DNA of 64,000 bases, from positions 1-64,000 of the forward strand of contig NZ_JADMSO010000004.1 of NCBI RefSeq assembly GCF_015560805.1, read 5' to 3'. The notes below the pieces were generated by a model. The model did not search any database and was not told the origin of the DNA. It was given only the letters and a program-made list of their open reading frames with translations. Origin of the DNA: Mediterraneibacter glycyrrhizinilyticus (GTDB lineage: Bacteria > Bacillota > Clostridia > Lachnospirales > Lachnospiraceae). Shown piece by piece: positions 50,315 through 59,913 of this stretch. Position 1 is the stretch's first letter; each line of letters opens with the position of its first letter. The position numbers were made by a program, and so were the translations under genes.

Positions 50315-51694
50315 ATGGAAGAAGCAAAGAAAACAAAGAAAGACCGTGATGACAGAGTCGGACTTGGCGGTTTACTGATCTGGAACAGCCGGGGGATTTC
50401 GACTGCCATCTTTGTGTTGGTGTCCAGCTTTTTGATGATCTATTGTACCGATACGTTAAAGATTCCGGCAGCGATGGTGAGCATGATCCTTGTGGTGAGT
50501 AAGGTGCTGGACGGAATCACGGATATGTTTGCAGGATTTATCGTGGACCGTACCGAGACAAAATGGGGAAAAGCGCGTCCGTACGAAATCTTTATCGTGG
50601 GACTCTGGCTCTGCACATGGCTGATGTTCTCCTGTCCGACCGGATGGAGCACTACGGTAAAATGCGTATGGATCTTCATCATGTATGCACTTGCAAATTC
50701 GATCTGTATGACGTTTTTAACAGCGAATGGAACGCCGTATACGATTCGTGCATATAAGGATAAGCAGATTGTAAAACTGACTTCTTACGGTAGTATCATT
50801 ACGATGCTGGCAGCAGTTATTTTTAATATTATCTTCCCGACTTTGATGGCACAGATCGCAACTTCTGCTTCGGGATGGAGCAAATTGATTCTGATGCTGG
50901 CAGTTCCGTTGACGGCGATCGGACTGCTCCGTATGATTTTTGTAAAAGAAAAATATACGGTAGATACCGGAAAAGCGGATGGAGAAAAACTGAAAGTAAA
51001 AGATATCGGCGTCGTGCTCAAAACAAATAAATATATCCTGATCATTGCGCTGATGACATTCGTCTTTAATTTTGTGACGAATATGGGTGTGAATGTTTAT
51101 TACTTTACATATATAGTAGGAAATGTTGGTCTGATGGGTGTGCTTGCAGCTGCACAGATTATTGTATTGCCTCTCGCGTTGATTTTTCCAAAATTGATCG
51201 CGAAGTTTTCGACGATCAATCTGATGATCGCTGGTTTTTTGATTTCAGCGGCAGGCTATCTTTTAAATGCGATTGCAGGCGGAAATGTTGGATTGCTTAC
51301 AATCGGAGGCATTTTGACAGGGGCGGGTACGGTTCCGGCAAGTATGTTGATCGGATTGGTTTTGATTGAATGTGGAGATTACAACGAATGGAAAGGAATC
51401 CATCGTATGGACGGTACGATGGGAAGTATTAACGGATTGGCAAGCAAAGTCGGCGCGGCAATCGGGACAGGAGCTCTCGGAATCCTGCTTTCCGCAGTCG
51501 GATACAGCGGAGATGCGGCAAATATGCCAAGCGCGGCGATCACAATGATCCGACTGCTGTATGGTATTATTCCGATGATATTGTATCTATTGACTGCTCT
51601 GACATTGAAAGGTTACAAACTGAATAAAATGATGCCGCAGATCAAAGCGGATAATGAAGCGAGAAGAGCAGCAGTTGCGGAAAAAGAGAAATAA
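50315..51694 (+). CDS. GPH family sugar:cation symporter (second)
   Basis: A 459-residue MelB-like symporter with twelve predicted helices. The SKVLDGITDMFAGFIVDRTET segment carries the Asp cation site, and NGTPYTIRAYKDKQIVKLTSYGS follows the central loop. It starts at an ATG after AAAGGAG; an in-frame TTG at 50297 is possible. Its partner gene, an alpha/beta-hydrolase, is 88 bases downstream. Sugar specificity is unknown. Confidence 0.92.
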   Translation: MEEAKKTKKDRDDRVGLGGLLIWNSRGISTAIFVLVSSFLMIYCTDTLKIPAAMVSMILVVSKVLDGITDMFAGFIVDRTETKWGKARPYEIFIVGLWLCTWLMFSCPTGWSTTVKCVWIFIMYALANSICMTFLTANGTPYTIRAYKDKQIVKLTSYGSIITMLAAVIFNIIFPTLMAQIATSASGWSKLILMLAVPLTAIGLLRMIFVKEKYTVDTGKADGEKLKVKDIGVVLKTNKYILIIALMTFVFNFVTNMGVNVYYFTYIVGNVGLMGVLAAAQIIVLPLALIFPKLIAKFSTINLMIAGFLISAAGYLLNAIAGGNVGLLTIGGILTGAGTVPASMLIGLVLIECGDYNEWKGIHRMDGTMGSINGLASKVGAAIGTGALGILLSAVGYSGDAANMPSAAITMIRLLYGIIPMILYLLTALTLKGYKLNKMMPQIKADNEARRAAVAEKEK

Positions 51695-51782
51695 AACAGG
51701 AATGATCGATCAGAAACGGAATATCCCGGAGACGACAACGTTTTCAGGATATTCTGTCAGAAAAGAAGAGGGGAAATAGGGT

Positions 51783-53840
51783 ATGAATGAGATTTATGAT
51801 GCAAAAAAAGATCCGCAGTTCCGTCAAGGATTTATCGATATCGATGAGATGCGGACGAGAAAATTAGAGGACGGAAGAGAATTGCCGTATCGCTATATGC
51901 ACGGCGGTTTTGAGGGGACGGATGTGAAGTTTTCATTCTGCTTTCCGGAAAAAGAAGCGTATGAGGGGAGATTTTATCAGTATTTATCCCCGTTCCCGGG
52001 ACCGGATGAGGAACTGGCATCCCTGCCGATGACCGGAGAGGATGACAAGATCGCATTTTGTCTGACGCACGGCGCATATTATGTGGAATCGAATATGGGA
52101 TCGAAAGCTGTTTTTACCAATAGTGGGGACAGTACGATGACACATCGTTCCAGCGCCGCTTCGGCAGAATTTTCACGGGAGATGGCGCAGAAAGTATATG
52201 GGTATGAACACCGCCCTTATGGATATGTTTACGGCGGAAGCGGCGGAGGATACCGGACGATCTCATGTATCGAGAATACGAATGCATTTGACGGAGGCGC
52301 CCCTTATGTGATCGGTTCGCCCTATGCGATCCCGAACTGCCAGACGACACGGGCATATGCGGAGCGGATTTTACGCCACAAAATCCCGCAGATCATCGAT
52401 GCGATGGACGCCGGCGGAAGCGGGGATCCATATGCGGGATTAAATGAGGAAGAGACAGCGGCGCTTCGGGAAGCGACTTTATTTGGCTATCCGTTAAAGA
52501 GCTGGTTCTGCAGTGCGGATCTGGATGATGGTGCGCTTCCGGTGCTGATGCCGGGAGTGAAGATGCAGGATCCCCAATATTTTGAAGATTATTGGAAAGT
52601 ACCGGGATATCTGGGGGCAGATCCGGATGGGAATGCGGTAAGAGACAGGATCTGTCTGGACGGAAAGATCGCACAGGTAAATGTACCTGGATTGAAAGCA
52701 CAGATCTTAGAGGAAAAGATCGACACGAGAAACGGCGTAAACGACGCATGGAGAAAAATGATCGCATCCGAAGAAATGGATGACGAGCCGTGGGTGGAAC
52801 TGGAAACGGAATTTCCGGGCGAAGATCCATATGTGAAAGGCGCGGTCATGACATTTCTTACCGGCGCTGCGAAAGGCAGACGACTTCAGCTCGGACGGAT
52901 TGACGGGAACCGCATCTATCTGACGGACGGATTCGGAATGGACAGTCTGGCGGAAACATTGGGAATGCTTTCTCAGGGAGACGAGATCCACATGGATAAT
53001 TCGGATTACGTTGCAGTTCAGACTTACCACCGTCATCAGGTTCCGTCAGCTGACTATCATGCATGGGATCAGTTCCGCGATGCGGACGGCAATCCACTGT
53101 ATCCGCAGCAGAAAGTACTGCTTGGTCCGGGATTCAGCGGCGGCGGACCGGGATGTAAACAAAACGGACTGGTTCAGGCGAAAGTCCTGATCGTGGCGTC
53201 AATGATGGACGAACAGGCATATCCGTGGCAGGCGGACTGGTATCGCAGAAAGATCGCATCGGTGCATGACGGAAATGAAAAAGATTACTGCAGACTCTGG
53301 TATTTTGACAATGTTCTGCATGACGACCGGGCGGCTTCTGTGGATGAGCTTCGTGTGACAACGTATGCGCCCGGATTAAAACAGGCGCTTGTGGATCTTG
53401 CCGCATGGGTGGAAAAAGGGAGCGAACCGTTGCCATCAAGCAATTATCGTGTGAATGTGGGCTCGGTGGAAGTTCCGGAGTCCGCGGATGACCGCGGCGG
53501 AATCCAGCCGGTTGCATGTGCGCTTGCAAACGGAATGAAATGCGCGCATGTGAAAGCAGGGGAAAGTGTGCATTTTACAGTCGAGGCGGAAGTCCCGAAA
53601 GATGCGGGCGTACTGACGTATGTAGAGTGGAGCTTCGAGGGAGAAACCGATTATCCGTATAAAGGGGAATTTGAACTGACAGATCATGGAAAATGCGGTA
53701 CTGCAAAGGCGGAACATGTATTTGCAAAACCGGGAACTTATTTCGTTGCAGTGCGTGTCAAATCTCAGCGAGACGGTGATAGGAGCGAACCGTTTACACA
53801 GATAAAAAATGTCGACCGCGTCAGAGTGGTTGTGGAATAG
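51783..53840 (+). CDS. Large alpha/beta-hydrolase with C-terminal PKD-like domain
   Basis: A 685-residue protein of no named family that I can assign. An alpha/beta-hydrolase core has the elbow YVYGGSGGGYRTIS (Ser in GGSGGG), a likely acid in IVASMMDEQAYPW, and a His in YFDNVLHDDRA. The arrangement is like tannase/feruloyl-esterase or poly-ester depolymerase relatives, with a large insert between strand and acid. The last 90 residues are a PKD-like beta domain (HFTVEAE, YVEWSFEGETDYPY, PGTYFVAVRVKS). No signal peptide. It is paired with the GPH symporter and may remove aromatic acyl groups. Confidence 0.7.
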   Translation: MNEIYDAKKDPQFRQGFIDIDEMRTRKLEDGRELPYRYMHGGFEGTDVKFSFCFPEKEAYEGRFYQYLSPFPGPDEELASLPMTGEDDKIAFCLTHGAYYVESNMGSKAVFTNSGDSTMTHRSSAASAEFSREMAQKVYGYEHRPYGYVYGGSGGGYRTISCIENTNAFDGGAPYVIGSPYAIPNCQTTRAYAERILRHKIPQIIDAMDAGGSGDPYAGLNEEETAALREATLFGYPLKSWFCSADLDDGALPVLMPGVKMQDPQYFEDYWKVPGYLGADPDGNAVRDRICLDGKIAQVNVPGLKAQILEEKIDTRNGVNDAWRKMIASEEMDDEPWVELETEFPGEDPYVKGAVMTFLTGAAKGRRLQLGRIDGNRIYLTDGFGMDSLAETLGMLSQGDEIHMDNSDYVAVQTYHRHQVPSADYHAWDQFRDADGNPLYPQQKVLLGPGFSGGGPGCKQNGLVQAKVLIVASMMDEQAYPWQADWYRRKIASVHDGNEKDYCRLWYFDNVLHDDRAASVDELRVTTYAPGLKQALVDLAAWVEKGSEPLPSSNYRVNVGSVEVPESADDRGGIQPVACALANGMKCAHVKAGESVHFTVEAEVPKDAGVLTYVEWSFEGETDYPYKGEFELTDHGKCGTAKAEHVFAKPGTYFVAVRVKSQRDGDRSEPFTQIKNVDRVRVVVE

Positions 53841-53842
53841 AA

Positions 53843-53880
53843 AAAATTCCGACGGTGCCTAGGTACTGTCGGGATTTTTT
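53843..53880 (+). terminator. Terminator after the large hydrolase
   Basis: AAAATTCCGACGGT pairs with ACTGTCGGGATTTT around GCCTAGGT and ends in six T. Confidence 0.88.
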
Positions 53881-53998
53881 ATGAAGAGATGATAAAGTCG
53901 CTAAATTTTATATATTTTCGCGAATATAGAGATATACAATATTGGGCGATGTTTTATAATGAAGAATTAGGAAATCAGGTATAAAGGAGGAGCAAACT

Positions 53999-56782
53999 AT
54001 GCAGATTTATGATACAAAGGTCAATCATCTGACCAATCCGTTGGGATTTCGTATGGAGCGCACGGTATTTTCGTGGAAAGTGAAAGAGGCAAAAGGAACG
54101 CGTCAGAGTGCTGCCAGGATCCGGATCGCTTCCGATGCGGAAATGGAGGGGATTTTATATGATTCCGGATGGGATAAAGAGGCGGACAGCCTGGCTTTTC
54201 CGGTGAAAATGGAGTTGAAACCGCGCACACGGTATTATTGGACTGTGGCAGTGGAAAGCGATGCGGGGGAACAGGCGGTCAGCGATGTGCAGTGGTTTGA
54301 GACTGCAAAACGAGAAGAAAACTGGGTTGGAAAATGGATCACCTGTGACAGTACCGAAAAGCGGCATCCGTATTTTGAAAAGGAAATCGGTCCGGCAGAG
54401 GGAAAAGAAGTTGCAAAGGCGAGACTTTACATTTCCGGTCTGGGACTTTACGAAGCATTTTATAATGGGGAACGAATCGGAAACGAATATTTCACACCAT
54501 ACAGCAATGATTACAACGAATGGGTGCAGTATCAGACCTATGATGTGACGGAACAGATGAAGCATTCCGGAACATTATCCGTGCTGCTCGGAAACGGCTG
54601 GTATAAGGCGAGATTCGGGTTTACGGCAAAAGAGGATGTTGGTTTTTACGGAAATGAATGGAAGCTGATCGCAGAGCTGCATCTGGAATATGCAGACGGA
54701 ACGGAAGACGTGATCGGTACGGACGAGAGCTGGATGGTACGGCGCAGTACGATCACGTTTTCCAATCTGTATGACGGGGAGCATCGGGATGATACATTGG
54801 AAAATGTTCCGGTCTGTCATGCTTCTCTTTGTGAAGCGCCGAAAGGAAATCTGGAAGAGCGGATGAGTCTTCCGGTGACGGTGCATGAAGTGTTCGAGCC
54901 TGTGGAATTGATCCATACGCCGGCGGGAGAACAGGTCTTTGATCTGGGACAGGAAATTACCGGATTGTTTACATTGAACGTGCATGCGCCGGCCGGCACA
55001 AAGATCCATATCCAGACCGGGGAAATTCTTCAGGAGGGTAATTTCTACAATGCCAATCTGCGAAGCGCCAAATCCGAATATTTCTTTGTGACAGACGGAA
55101 GCGAACAGGTGCTGATCCCGCATTTTACATATTATGGTTATCGTTATGTAAAGGTGGAGGGGATCACAGACCTGAAAAAAGAGGATCTGAAAGGTCTGGC
55201 GCTGTACAGTGAACTGGATCCGGTCGGAATGATGACGACAGGACACGATCTTGTGAATCGTTTGATCGAGAATGTGCGCTGGGGACTGCAGGGGAATTTC
55301 CTGGACGTACCGACGGACTGCCCGCAGAGAGACGAACGGATGGGCTGGACCGGAGACGCGCAGGTATTCTCCCCGACCGCGACGTACTTGAAAGATACCT
55401 ACACATTTTATGCAAAATATCTCTATGATATGGCGAAAGAACAGCGTGTTCTTGGCGGAAAAGTACCGGATGTTGTTCCGTCCTGCGGTGTGGAAAGCAC
55501 AGCGTGCGTATGGGGCGATGCGTCCTGTATCATTCCATGGAATCTGTATCTGTTCTATGGGGATAAGAGCATTTTGGAAGACCAGTTTGAGAGTATGAAA
55601 AGCTGGGTTGACTATATCCGTAAGGTGGACGGAGCGGATCACGGATGGCGCTATGTATTCCACTACGGTGACTGGCTGGCGCTGGATAATCCGGTCGGCG
55701 GTGCGGAGCAGGCATTGGGTGCAACCGACGAAGAATTTATCGCCAATCTGTATTATGCGGTCAGTGCGGGACTGGTAGCCAATGCGGCGGCAGTGCTCGG
55801 TATGGAAGCGGAAGAAAAAGAATACCGTGCTTTATCCGAAGAACAGTTTGATGTTGTGAAAAAAGAGTATTACAGCGCAACCGGACGATGCTGCATCAAG
55901 ACACAGACCGCGTTGATATTGACGTTGAAATATCATTTGTCGGAAAATGAAGACCTTGTAAAACGACAATTGAAAAAATTGTTTGAAGACAGTAACAGAA
56001 AATTAAAGACCGGATTTGTCGGAACACCGCTTCTTTGCAATGTGCTGACTGACTACGGAATGGAAGATCTTGCATATGATCTTCTTTTGAACGAGGAATA
56101 TCCGGGATGGCTGCACGAAGTAAAATTAGGTGCGACGACGGTATGGGAGCGCTGGAACAGTCTGTTGGATGACGGAACGATCTCCGGTATTTCGATGAAC
56201 AGCATGAATCATTATTCTTACGGATCTGTTCTGGAATGGATGTTCCGCCATGCTGCCGGGCTCAATACGATCGACGCGGTTCCGGGAATGCGAAAGATTG
56301 CGGTTGCACCGCTTTTGAACTGGAAGCTGCGCAAGATCGATGCGTCTTACGATTCTCCGGCAGGAATGTACCGGAGCGGCTGGGAACTGACAGATCCGAA
56401 GCATGCGACAATTCGGGTGAGCGTGCCGTTCGGATGCAGTGCGGATCTGATGCTTCCGTTTGCCGGAGAGGAAGTATACAAGGATGTAACAAATCCGATG
56501 TTCGCAGATGTAGAAAACGGAATCTGCCATCTGAAGCCGGGCGAGTATGCCGTGACATATGAACTGACGGAGTCGTTGAAAAAAGAATACAGTATCGATA
56601 CTCCGATCCGGGAATTACAGAACAATCCGGAGACGGCAGATGTGCTTGGAAAATTTGTTCCGGCAAATGCGATCCCGAACCAGTATTTGGGGTATTCCAT
56701 TCGTGAGATGAGTGAAAAATTCGGCGGACGTCTTCCGAAAGATGTAATGGAGATGTTGGATAAGAAACTGCGTGAACTCTAA
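53999..56782 (+). CDS. GH78 alpha-L-rhamnosidase (GH78-3)
   Basis: A 927-residue GH78 enzyme with VNHLTNPLGFRMERTVFSWKV at the start. The catalytic segment TDCPQRDERMGWTGDAQVF and the second Glu in GATTVWERWNSLL are canonical. Carbohydrate-binding beta domains surround the alpha-barrel. The last 64 residues from YSIDTPIREL are a shorter form of the shared module. No signal peptide. AAAGGAGG lies before the ATG, and a TATAAT box is at 53955. It stands alone at the end of the glycoside region. Confidence 0.95.
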   Translation: MQIYDTKVNHLTNPLGFRMERTVFSWKVKEAKGTRQSAARIRIASDAEMEGILYDSGWDKEADSLAFPVKMELKPRTRYYWTVAVESDAGEQAVSDVQWFETAKREENWVGKWITCDSTEKRHPYFEKEIGPAEGKEVAKARLYISGLGLYEAFYNGERIGNEYFTPYSNDYNEWVQYQTYDVTEQMKHSGTLSVLLGNGWYKARFGFTAKEDVGFYGNEWKLIAELHLEYADGTEDVIGTDESWMVRRSTITFSNLYDGEHRDDTLENVPVCHASLCEAPKGNLEERMSLPVTVHEVFEPVELIHTPAGEQVFDLGQEITGLFTLNVHAPAGTKIHIQTGEILQEGNFYNANLRSAKSEYFFVTDGSEQVLIPHFTYYGYRYVKVEGITDLKKEDLKGLALYSELDPVGMMTTGHDLVNRLIENVRWGLQGNFLDVPTDCPQRDERMGWTGDAQVFSPTATYLKDTYTFYAKYLYDMAKEQRVLGGKVPDVVPSCGVESTACVWGDASCIIPWNLYLFYGDKSILEDQFESMKSWVDYIRKVDGADHGWRYVFHYGDWLALDNPVGGAEQALGATDEEFIANLYYAVSAGLVANAAAVLGMEAEEKEYRALSEEQFDVVKKEYYSATGRCCIKTQTALILTLKYHLSENEDLVKRQLKKLFEDSNRKLKTGFVGTPLLCNVLTDYGMEDLAYDLLLNEEYPGWLHEVKLGATTVWERWNSLLDDGTISGISMNSMNHYSYGSVLEWMFRHAAGLNTIDAVPGMRKIAVAPLLNWKLRKIDASYDSPAGMYRSGWELTDPKHATIRVSVPFGCSADLMLPFAGEEVYKDVTNPMFADVENGICHLKPGEYAVTYELTESLKKEYSIDTPIRELQNNPETADVLGKFVPANAIPNQYLGYSIREMSEKFGGRLPKDVMEMLDKKLREL
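56588..56779 (+). other. Shared C-terminal module, short copy in GH78-3
   Basis: 64 residues: YSIDTPIREL, then FVPANAIPNQYLGYSIREM and a closing helix. The central segment of the longer copies is absent. Confidence 0.6.
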
Positions 56783-56815
56783 ATTATAAAACAGAAAAAT
56801 CGTGAAACAGGAATG

Positions 56816-56855
56816 ATCGGCAGGATGTGAGCGGTAAGGCTTATGTCCTGCCGAT
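56816..56855 (+). terminator. Hairpin after GH78-3
   Basis: ATCGGCAGGA pairs with TCCTGCCGAT around a 20-base loop. Only ATTTGTG follows, so termination is weakly supported. Confidence 0.55.
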
Positions 56856-57005
56856 ATTTGTGTTGTAATTTAAAAACGATTTAAAAACTTTTTTGCGGTG
56901 ATTGGGAAAAGTCTTTTGATTTCTTTGACAAATTTTGCTATATTAATAGAGTTGGAGCGTGGGGAGAATCGAAAGACGCTTTCAATTGTGAAAGGAGCAG
57001 TTATT

Positions 57006-58187
57006 ATGCAGAAGATAGAATTTTCAGATATGGTCAACGGCTTTCAGTCGGGAGTATTTGCCATGTTGAATGAAAAGAAAGAAGAATTATTAAAACAGGG
57101 ACTCAGCGTGTATAATCTCTCGATAGGTACGCCGGATTTTCCGCCGGCGCCGCATATTATGAAAGCGATGCAGAAAGCCTGTGAAGATCCGGAGAATTAT
57201 AAATATGCGTTGGAAGATCTGCCGGAACTGACGGCGGCAGTGCAGTACCGTTATCGGAAACGGTTTGGCGTGGAATTGAAGTCCGATGAGATCATGTCGG
57301 TGTACGGATCGCAGGAGGGAATGGCGCATATCGGACTTGCACTGTGTAATCCGGGAGATACGATCCTTGTGCCCGATCCCGGATACCCGTTGTTTGCAAT
57401 GAGCGGTGTGATGGCAGGCGCTAAGGTTGAAACGTATTCGATCACGGAAGAGAACGATTATCTGCCGGATCTGGATGGAATCCCGGAAGAAGTTTTGCGG
57501 CGGACAAAATATATGATCGTTTCTTACCCATTGAATCCGGTCTGTGTATGCGCCCCGGATTCATTCTATGAGAAACTGATCGCATTTGCGAAAAAACATC
57601 AGATCATTATCTTACATGACAATGCCTATTCCGATATTATTTTTAAGAGAAAACAGGGAAGATCTTTTTTGTCATTTGAGGGGGCGAAAGAAGTCGGCGT
57701 GGAATTTTATTCTCTGTCAAAGTCTTATAATCTGACCGGGGCGCGGATTTCTTTTGTCGTAGGAAACGCTCAGATCGTGGAGAAATTTAAAATCCTCCGC
57801 TCTCAGATCGATTATGGGATCTTTCTGCCGGTGCAGTATGCCGCGATCGCCGCGCTGACGGGACCGGATGATTTTGTGGAAGAACAGCGGAAAAAATACG
57901 AAGCGAGAAACAGGGCTTTGTGCGGCGGATTCCGGAGGATCGGATGGAATGTCAAAGACAGCGACGGAACGATGTTTGTGTGGGCAAAGATACCGAACGG
58001 GTATCCGTCTTCTTTTGATTTTTGTATGGAGCTGATGGAGAAGACCGGACTGATCGTGACGCCGGGAAGCGCATTCGGCAAAGGTGGAGAGGGCTATGTG
58101 CGGATGGCGCTTGTGGCAGACGAAGAAAAGATTGCGGAGATCATAGAAGCGGTGGATGCATCGGGGATTTTACGCGATGCACAATGA
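57006..58187 (+). CDS. Pyridoxal-phosphate aminotransferase class I/II (DapL-like)
   Basis: A 393-residue fold-type I aminotransferase. N-terminal NLSIGTPDFPPAPHI, PDPGYPLFAMSG, the PLP Lys in SLSKSYNLTGARI, and the substrate Arg in GYVRMALV are seen. It resembles LL-diaminopimelate or alanine/aspartate aminotransferases of Clostridia. The substrate is not certain. AAAGGAG precedes the ATG. It is followed after 41 bases by a dehydrogenase-like gene. Confidence 0.88.
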   Translation: MQKIEFSDMVNGFQSGVFAMLNEKKEELLKQGLSVYNLSIGTPDFPPAPHIMKAMQKACEDPENYKYALEDLPELTAAVQYRYRKRFGVELKSDEIMSVYGSQEGMAHIGLALCNPGDTILVPDPGYPLFAMSGVMAGAKVETYSITEENDYLPDLDGIPEEVLRRTKYMIVSYPLNPVCVCAPDSFYEKLIAFAKKHQIIILHDNAYSDIIFKRKQGRSFLSFEGAKEVGVEFYSLSKSYNLTGARISFVVGNAQIVEKFKILRSQIDYGIFLPVQYAAIAALTGPDDFVEEQRKKYEARNRALCGGFRRIGWNVKDSDGTMFVWAKIPNGYPSSFDFCMELMEKTGLIVTPGSAFGKGGEGYVRMALVADEEKIAEIIEAVDASGILRDAQ

Positions 58188-58228
58188 AGTGTAACGAATA
58201 CGCCGACGCTAAGAAAGGGTGGTAACAG

Positions 58229-59257
58229 ATGAATTTTCATGAGGTAATACAACAGGCAAAGAGCTGCATCGGACCGTTCTGCAAGGCGTGTCCGGTATGC
58301 AATGGAATCGCATGCAAGAATACAATGCCGGGACCCGGAGCGAAAGGAACCGGAGACGGTGCGGTACGGAACTATCAAAAATGGCAGGAAATCCGGGTGA
58401 ACATGGATACGCTCTGTGAGCAGAAAGCGGTGGATACGCAGGTGAGATTATTTGGAAAAACATTTGCGGGACCTCTGTTTGCGGGACCGGTCGGAGCTGT
58501 GAAGCTGCACTACGGTGAAAAATATACCGATCAGGAATACAATGAGATTCTGGTGGAGGGATGTGCTCAAAACGGTATTGCGGCATTTACCGGCGACGGA
58601 ACGGATCCGAATGTAATGATCGAAGCGACGGCGGCGATCCGAAAGGCAAACGGAAGCGGAATCCCTACCATTAAACCATGGGATATGGAGACGATCCGGG
58701 AAAAACTGGAACTGGTCAAAGCAAGCGGAGCGTTTGCGGTGGCGATGGATATCGATGCGGCAGGGCTTCCTTTTCTGCAGAATCTGAATCCGCCGGCGGG
58801 GAGCAAATCGGTGGAGGAATTAAAAGAAATCGTGAAGATGGCAGAGATCCCATTTATTTTGAAAGGAATCATGACTGCCAATGCGGCAAGAAAAGCAAGG
58901 GAAGCGGGAGCACAGGGGATCATTGTCTCCAATCATGGCGGACGTGTACAGGATCAGTGCCCGGCGACTGCGGAGGTGCTGGCAGAAATTGTGGATGCCG
59001 TGGGAGAGGACATGACGATCCTTGTGGACGGAGGAATCCGCAGCGGCGTCGATCTGTATAAGGCGTTGGCGTTAGGAGCCGACGGCGTTCTGGTAGCGAG
59101 ACCGTATGTGACGGCAGTTTACGGCGGACAAAAAGACGGCGTGACCGCGCTCACCGAAAAATTGCTCGGGGAGTTAAGGGACACGATGAAGATGTGCGGA
59201 ACCTATACGTTGGGGGAGATCGGAAGAGAAAATATCCGCCAGCCGCATCTGGGATAA
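58229..59257 (+). CDS. FMN-dependent alpha-hydroxy-acid oxidizing protein
   Basis: A 342-residue TIM-barrel FMN enzyme of the lactate/glycolate oxidase family. The catalytic His and Arg lie in VSNHGGR about residue 230-236, and the FMN phosphate site in ILVDGGIRSGVDLYKALALGADGVLVARP. The first 50 residues have five cysteines in C-x4-C-x2-C-x2-C-x4-C order (CIGPFCKACPVCNGIAC), not usual for the family. The true substrate is unknown. It is probably in one transcript with the aminotransferase. Confidence 0.85.
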   Translation: MNFHEVIQQAKSCIGPFCKACPVCNGIACKNTMPGPGAKGTGDGAVRNYQKWQEIRVNMDTLCEQKAVDTQVRLFGKTFAGPLFAGPVGAVKLHYGEKYTDQEYNEILVEGCAQNGIAAFTGDGTDPNVMIEATAAIRKANGSGIPTIKPWDMETIREKLELVKASGAFAVAMDIDAAGLPFLQNLNPPAGSKSVEELKEIVKMAEIPFILKGIMTANAARKAREAGAQGIIVSNHGGRVQDQCPATAEVLAEIVDAVGEDMTILVDGGIRSGVDLYKALALGADGVLVARPYVTAVYGGQKDGVTALTEKLLGELRDTMKMCGTYTLGEIGRENIRQPHLG

Positions 59258-59311
59258 GTATAAAAGCCGACACGAAGAAAAGAGCATGAAAAATAATACA
59301 GACAGGAGAGA

Positions 59312-59842
59312 ATGCATATGCGCAGAATCGCAAAATTTCATAAAGTGAGCAAAGAACAATTTCAAAAAGACTGGATCGATACGTTTGGAGAAAACGACCG
59401 GCAGACCGGAACCCCGGAAGATATTTATCAAGAGATCAAATTGCCGCGGCGTGCGACAGCCGGATCGGCAGGCTATGATTTTTTCGCACCGGTCGATGTG
59501 ACGTTAAAACCGGGGGAGACGATTAAGATCCCGACGGGAATCCGGGTGGAAATGGAACCGGAATGGGTGTTGAAATGCTATCCGAGAAGCGGACTTGGAT
59601 TCAAATACCGTCTGCAGTTAAACAATACGGTCGGAATCATCGACAGCGATTATTTTTACTCGGATAATGAGGGGCATATGTTTGCAAAGATCACCAATGA
59701 CAGCAACGAAGAGAAAACCCTGGAGATCAAAAAAGGCGACGGATTTATGCAGGGGATTTTTGTGGAATACGGGATCACGGTGGATGACGATGTGACGGAT
59801 GTGAGAAACGGCGGATTCGGAAGCACAACAAAAAAGGAATAA
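59312..59842 (+). CDS. dut: Deoxyuridine triphosphatase (dUTPase), trimeric type
   Basis: Dut hydrolyses dUTP to dUMP. The 176-residue protein has all five motifs in order: AGSAGYDFF, YPRSGLG, NNTVGIIDSDY, KKGDGFMQGIFVEY and the C-terminal RNGGFGST loop. An N-terminal extension of about 40 residues (VSKEQFQKDW) precedes the fold. GGAG lies before the ATG, and a second in-frame ATG is two codons later. An alternative role as a dCTP deaminase is unlikely because motif 3 fits dUTPase. Confidence 0.9.
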   Translation: MHMRRIAKFHKVSKEQFQKDWIDTFGENDRQTGTPEDIYQEIKLPRRATAGSAGYDFFAPVDVTLKPGETIKIPTGIRVEMEPEWVLKCYPRSGLGFKYRLQLNNTVGIIDSDYFYSDNEGHMFAKITNDSNEEKTLEIKKGDGFMQGIFVEYGITVDDDVTDVRNGGFGSTTKKE

Positions 59843-59913
59843 TTTTCAAACAGACCGGAGAATCTAACTATATCAAAAATATGGCGGCTGCCGTTTGAGA
59901 AAGGAAAGATTCG

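Noticed and set aside
56969-56985. CcpA-like cre site (CGAAAGACGCTTTCA)
   Set aside because: The match to the cre consensus has a mismatch in the conserved half and it stands before an aminotransferase, so the call is too weak.
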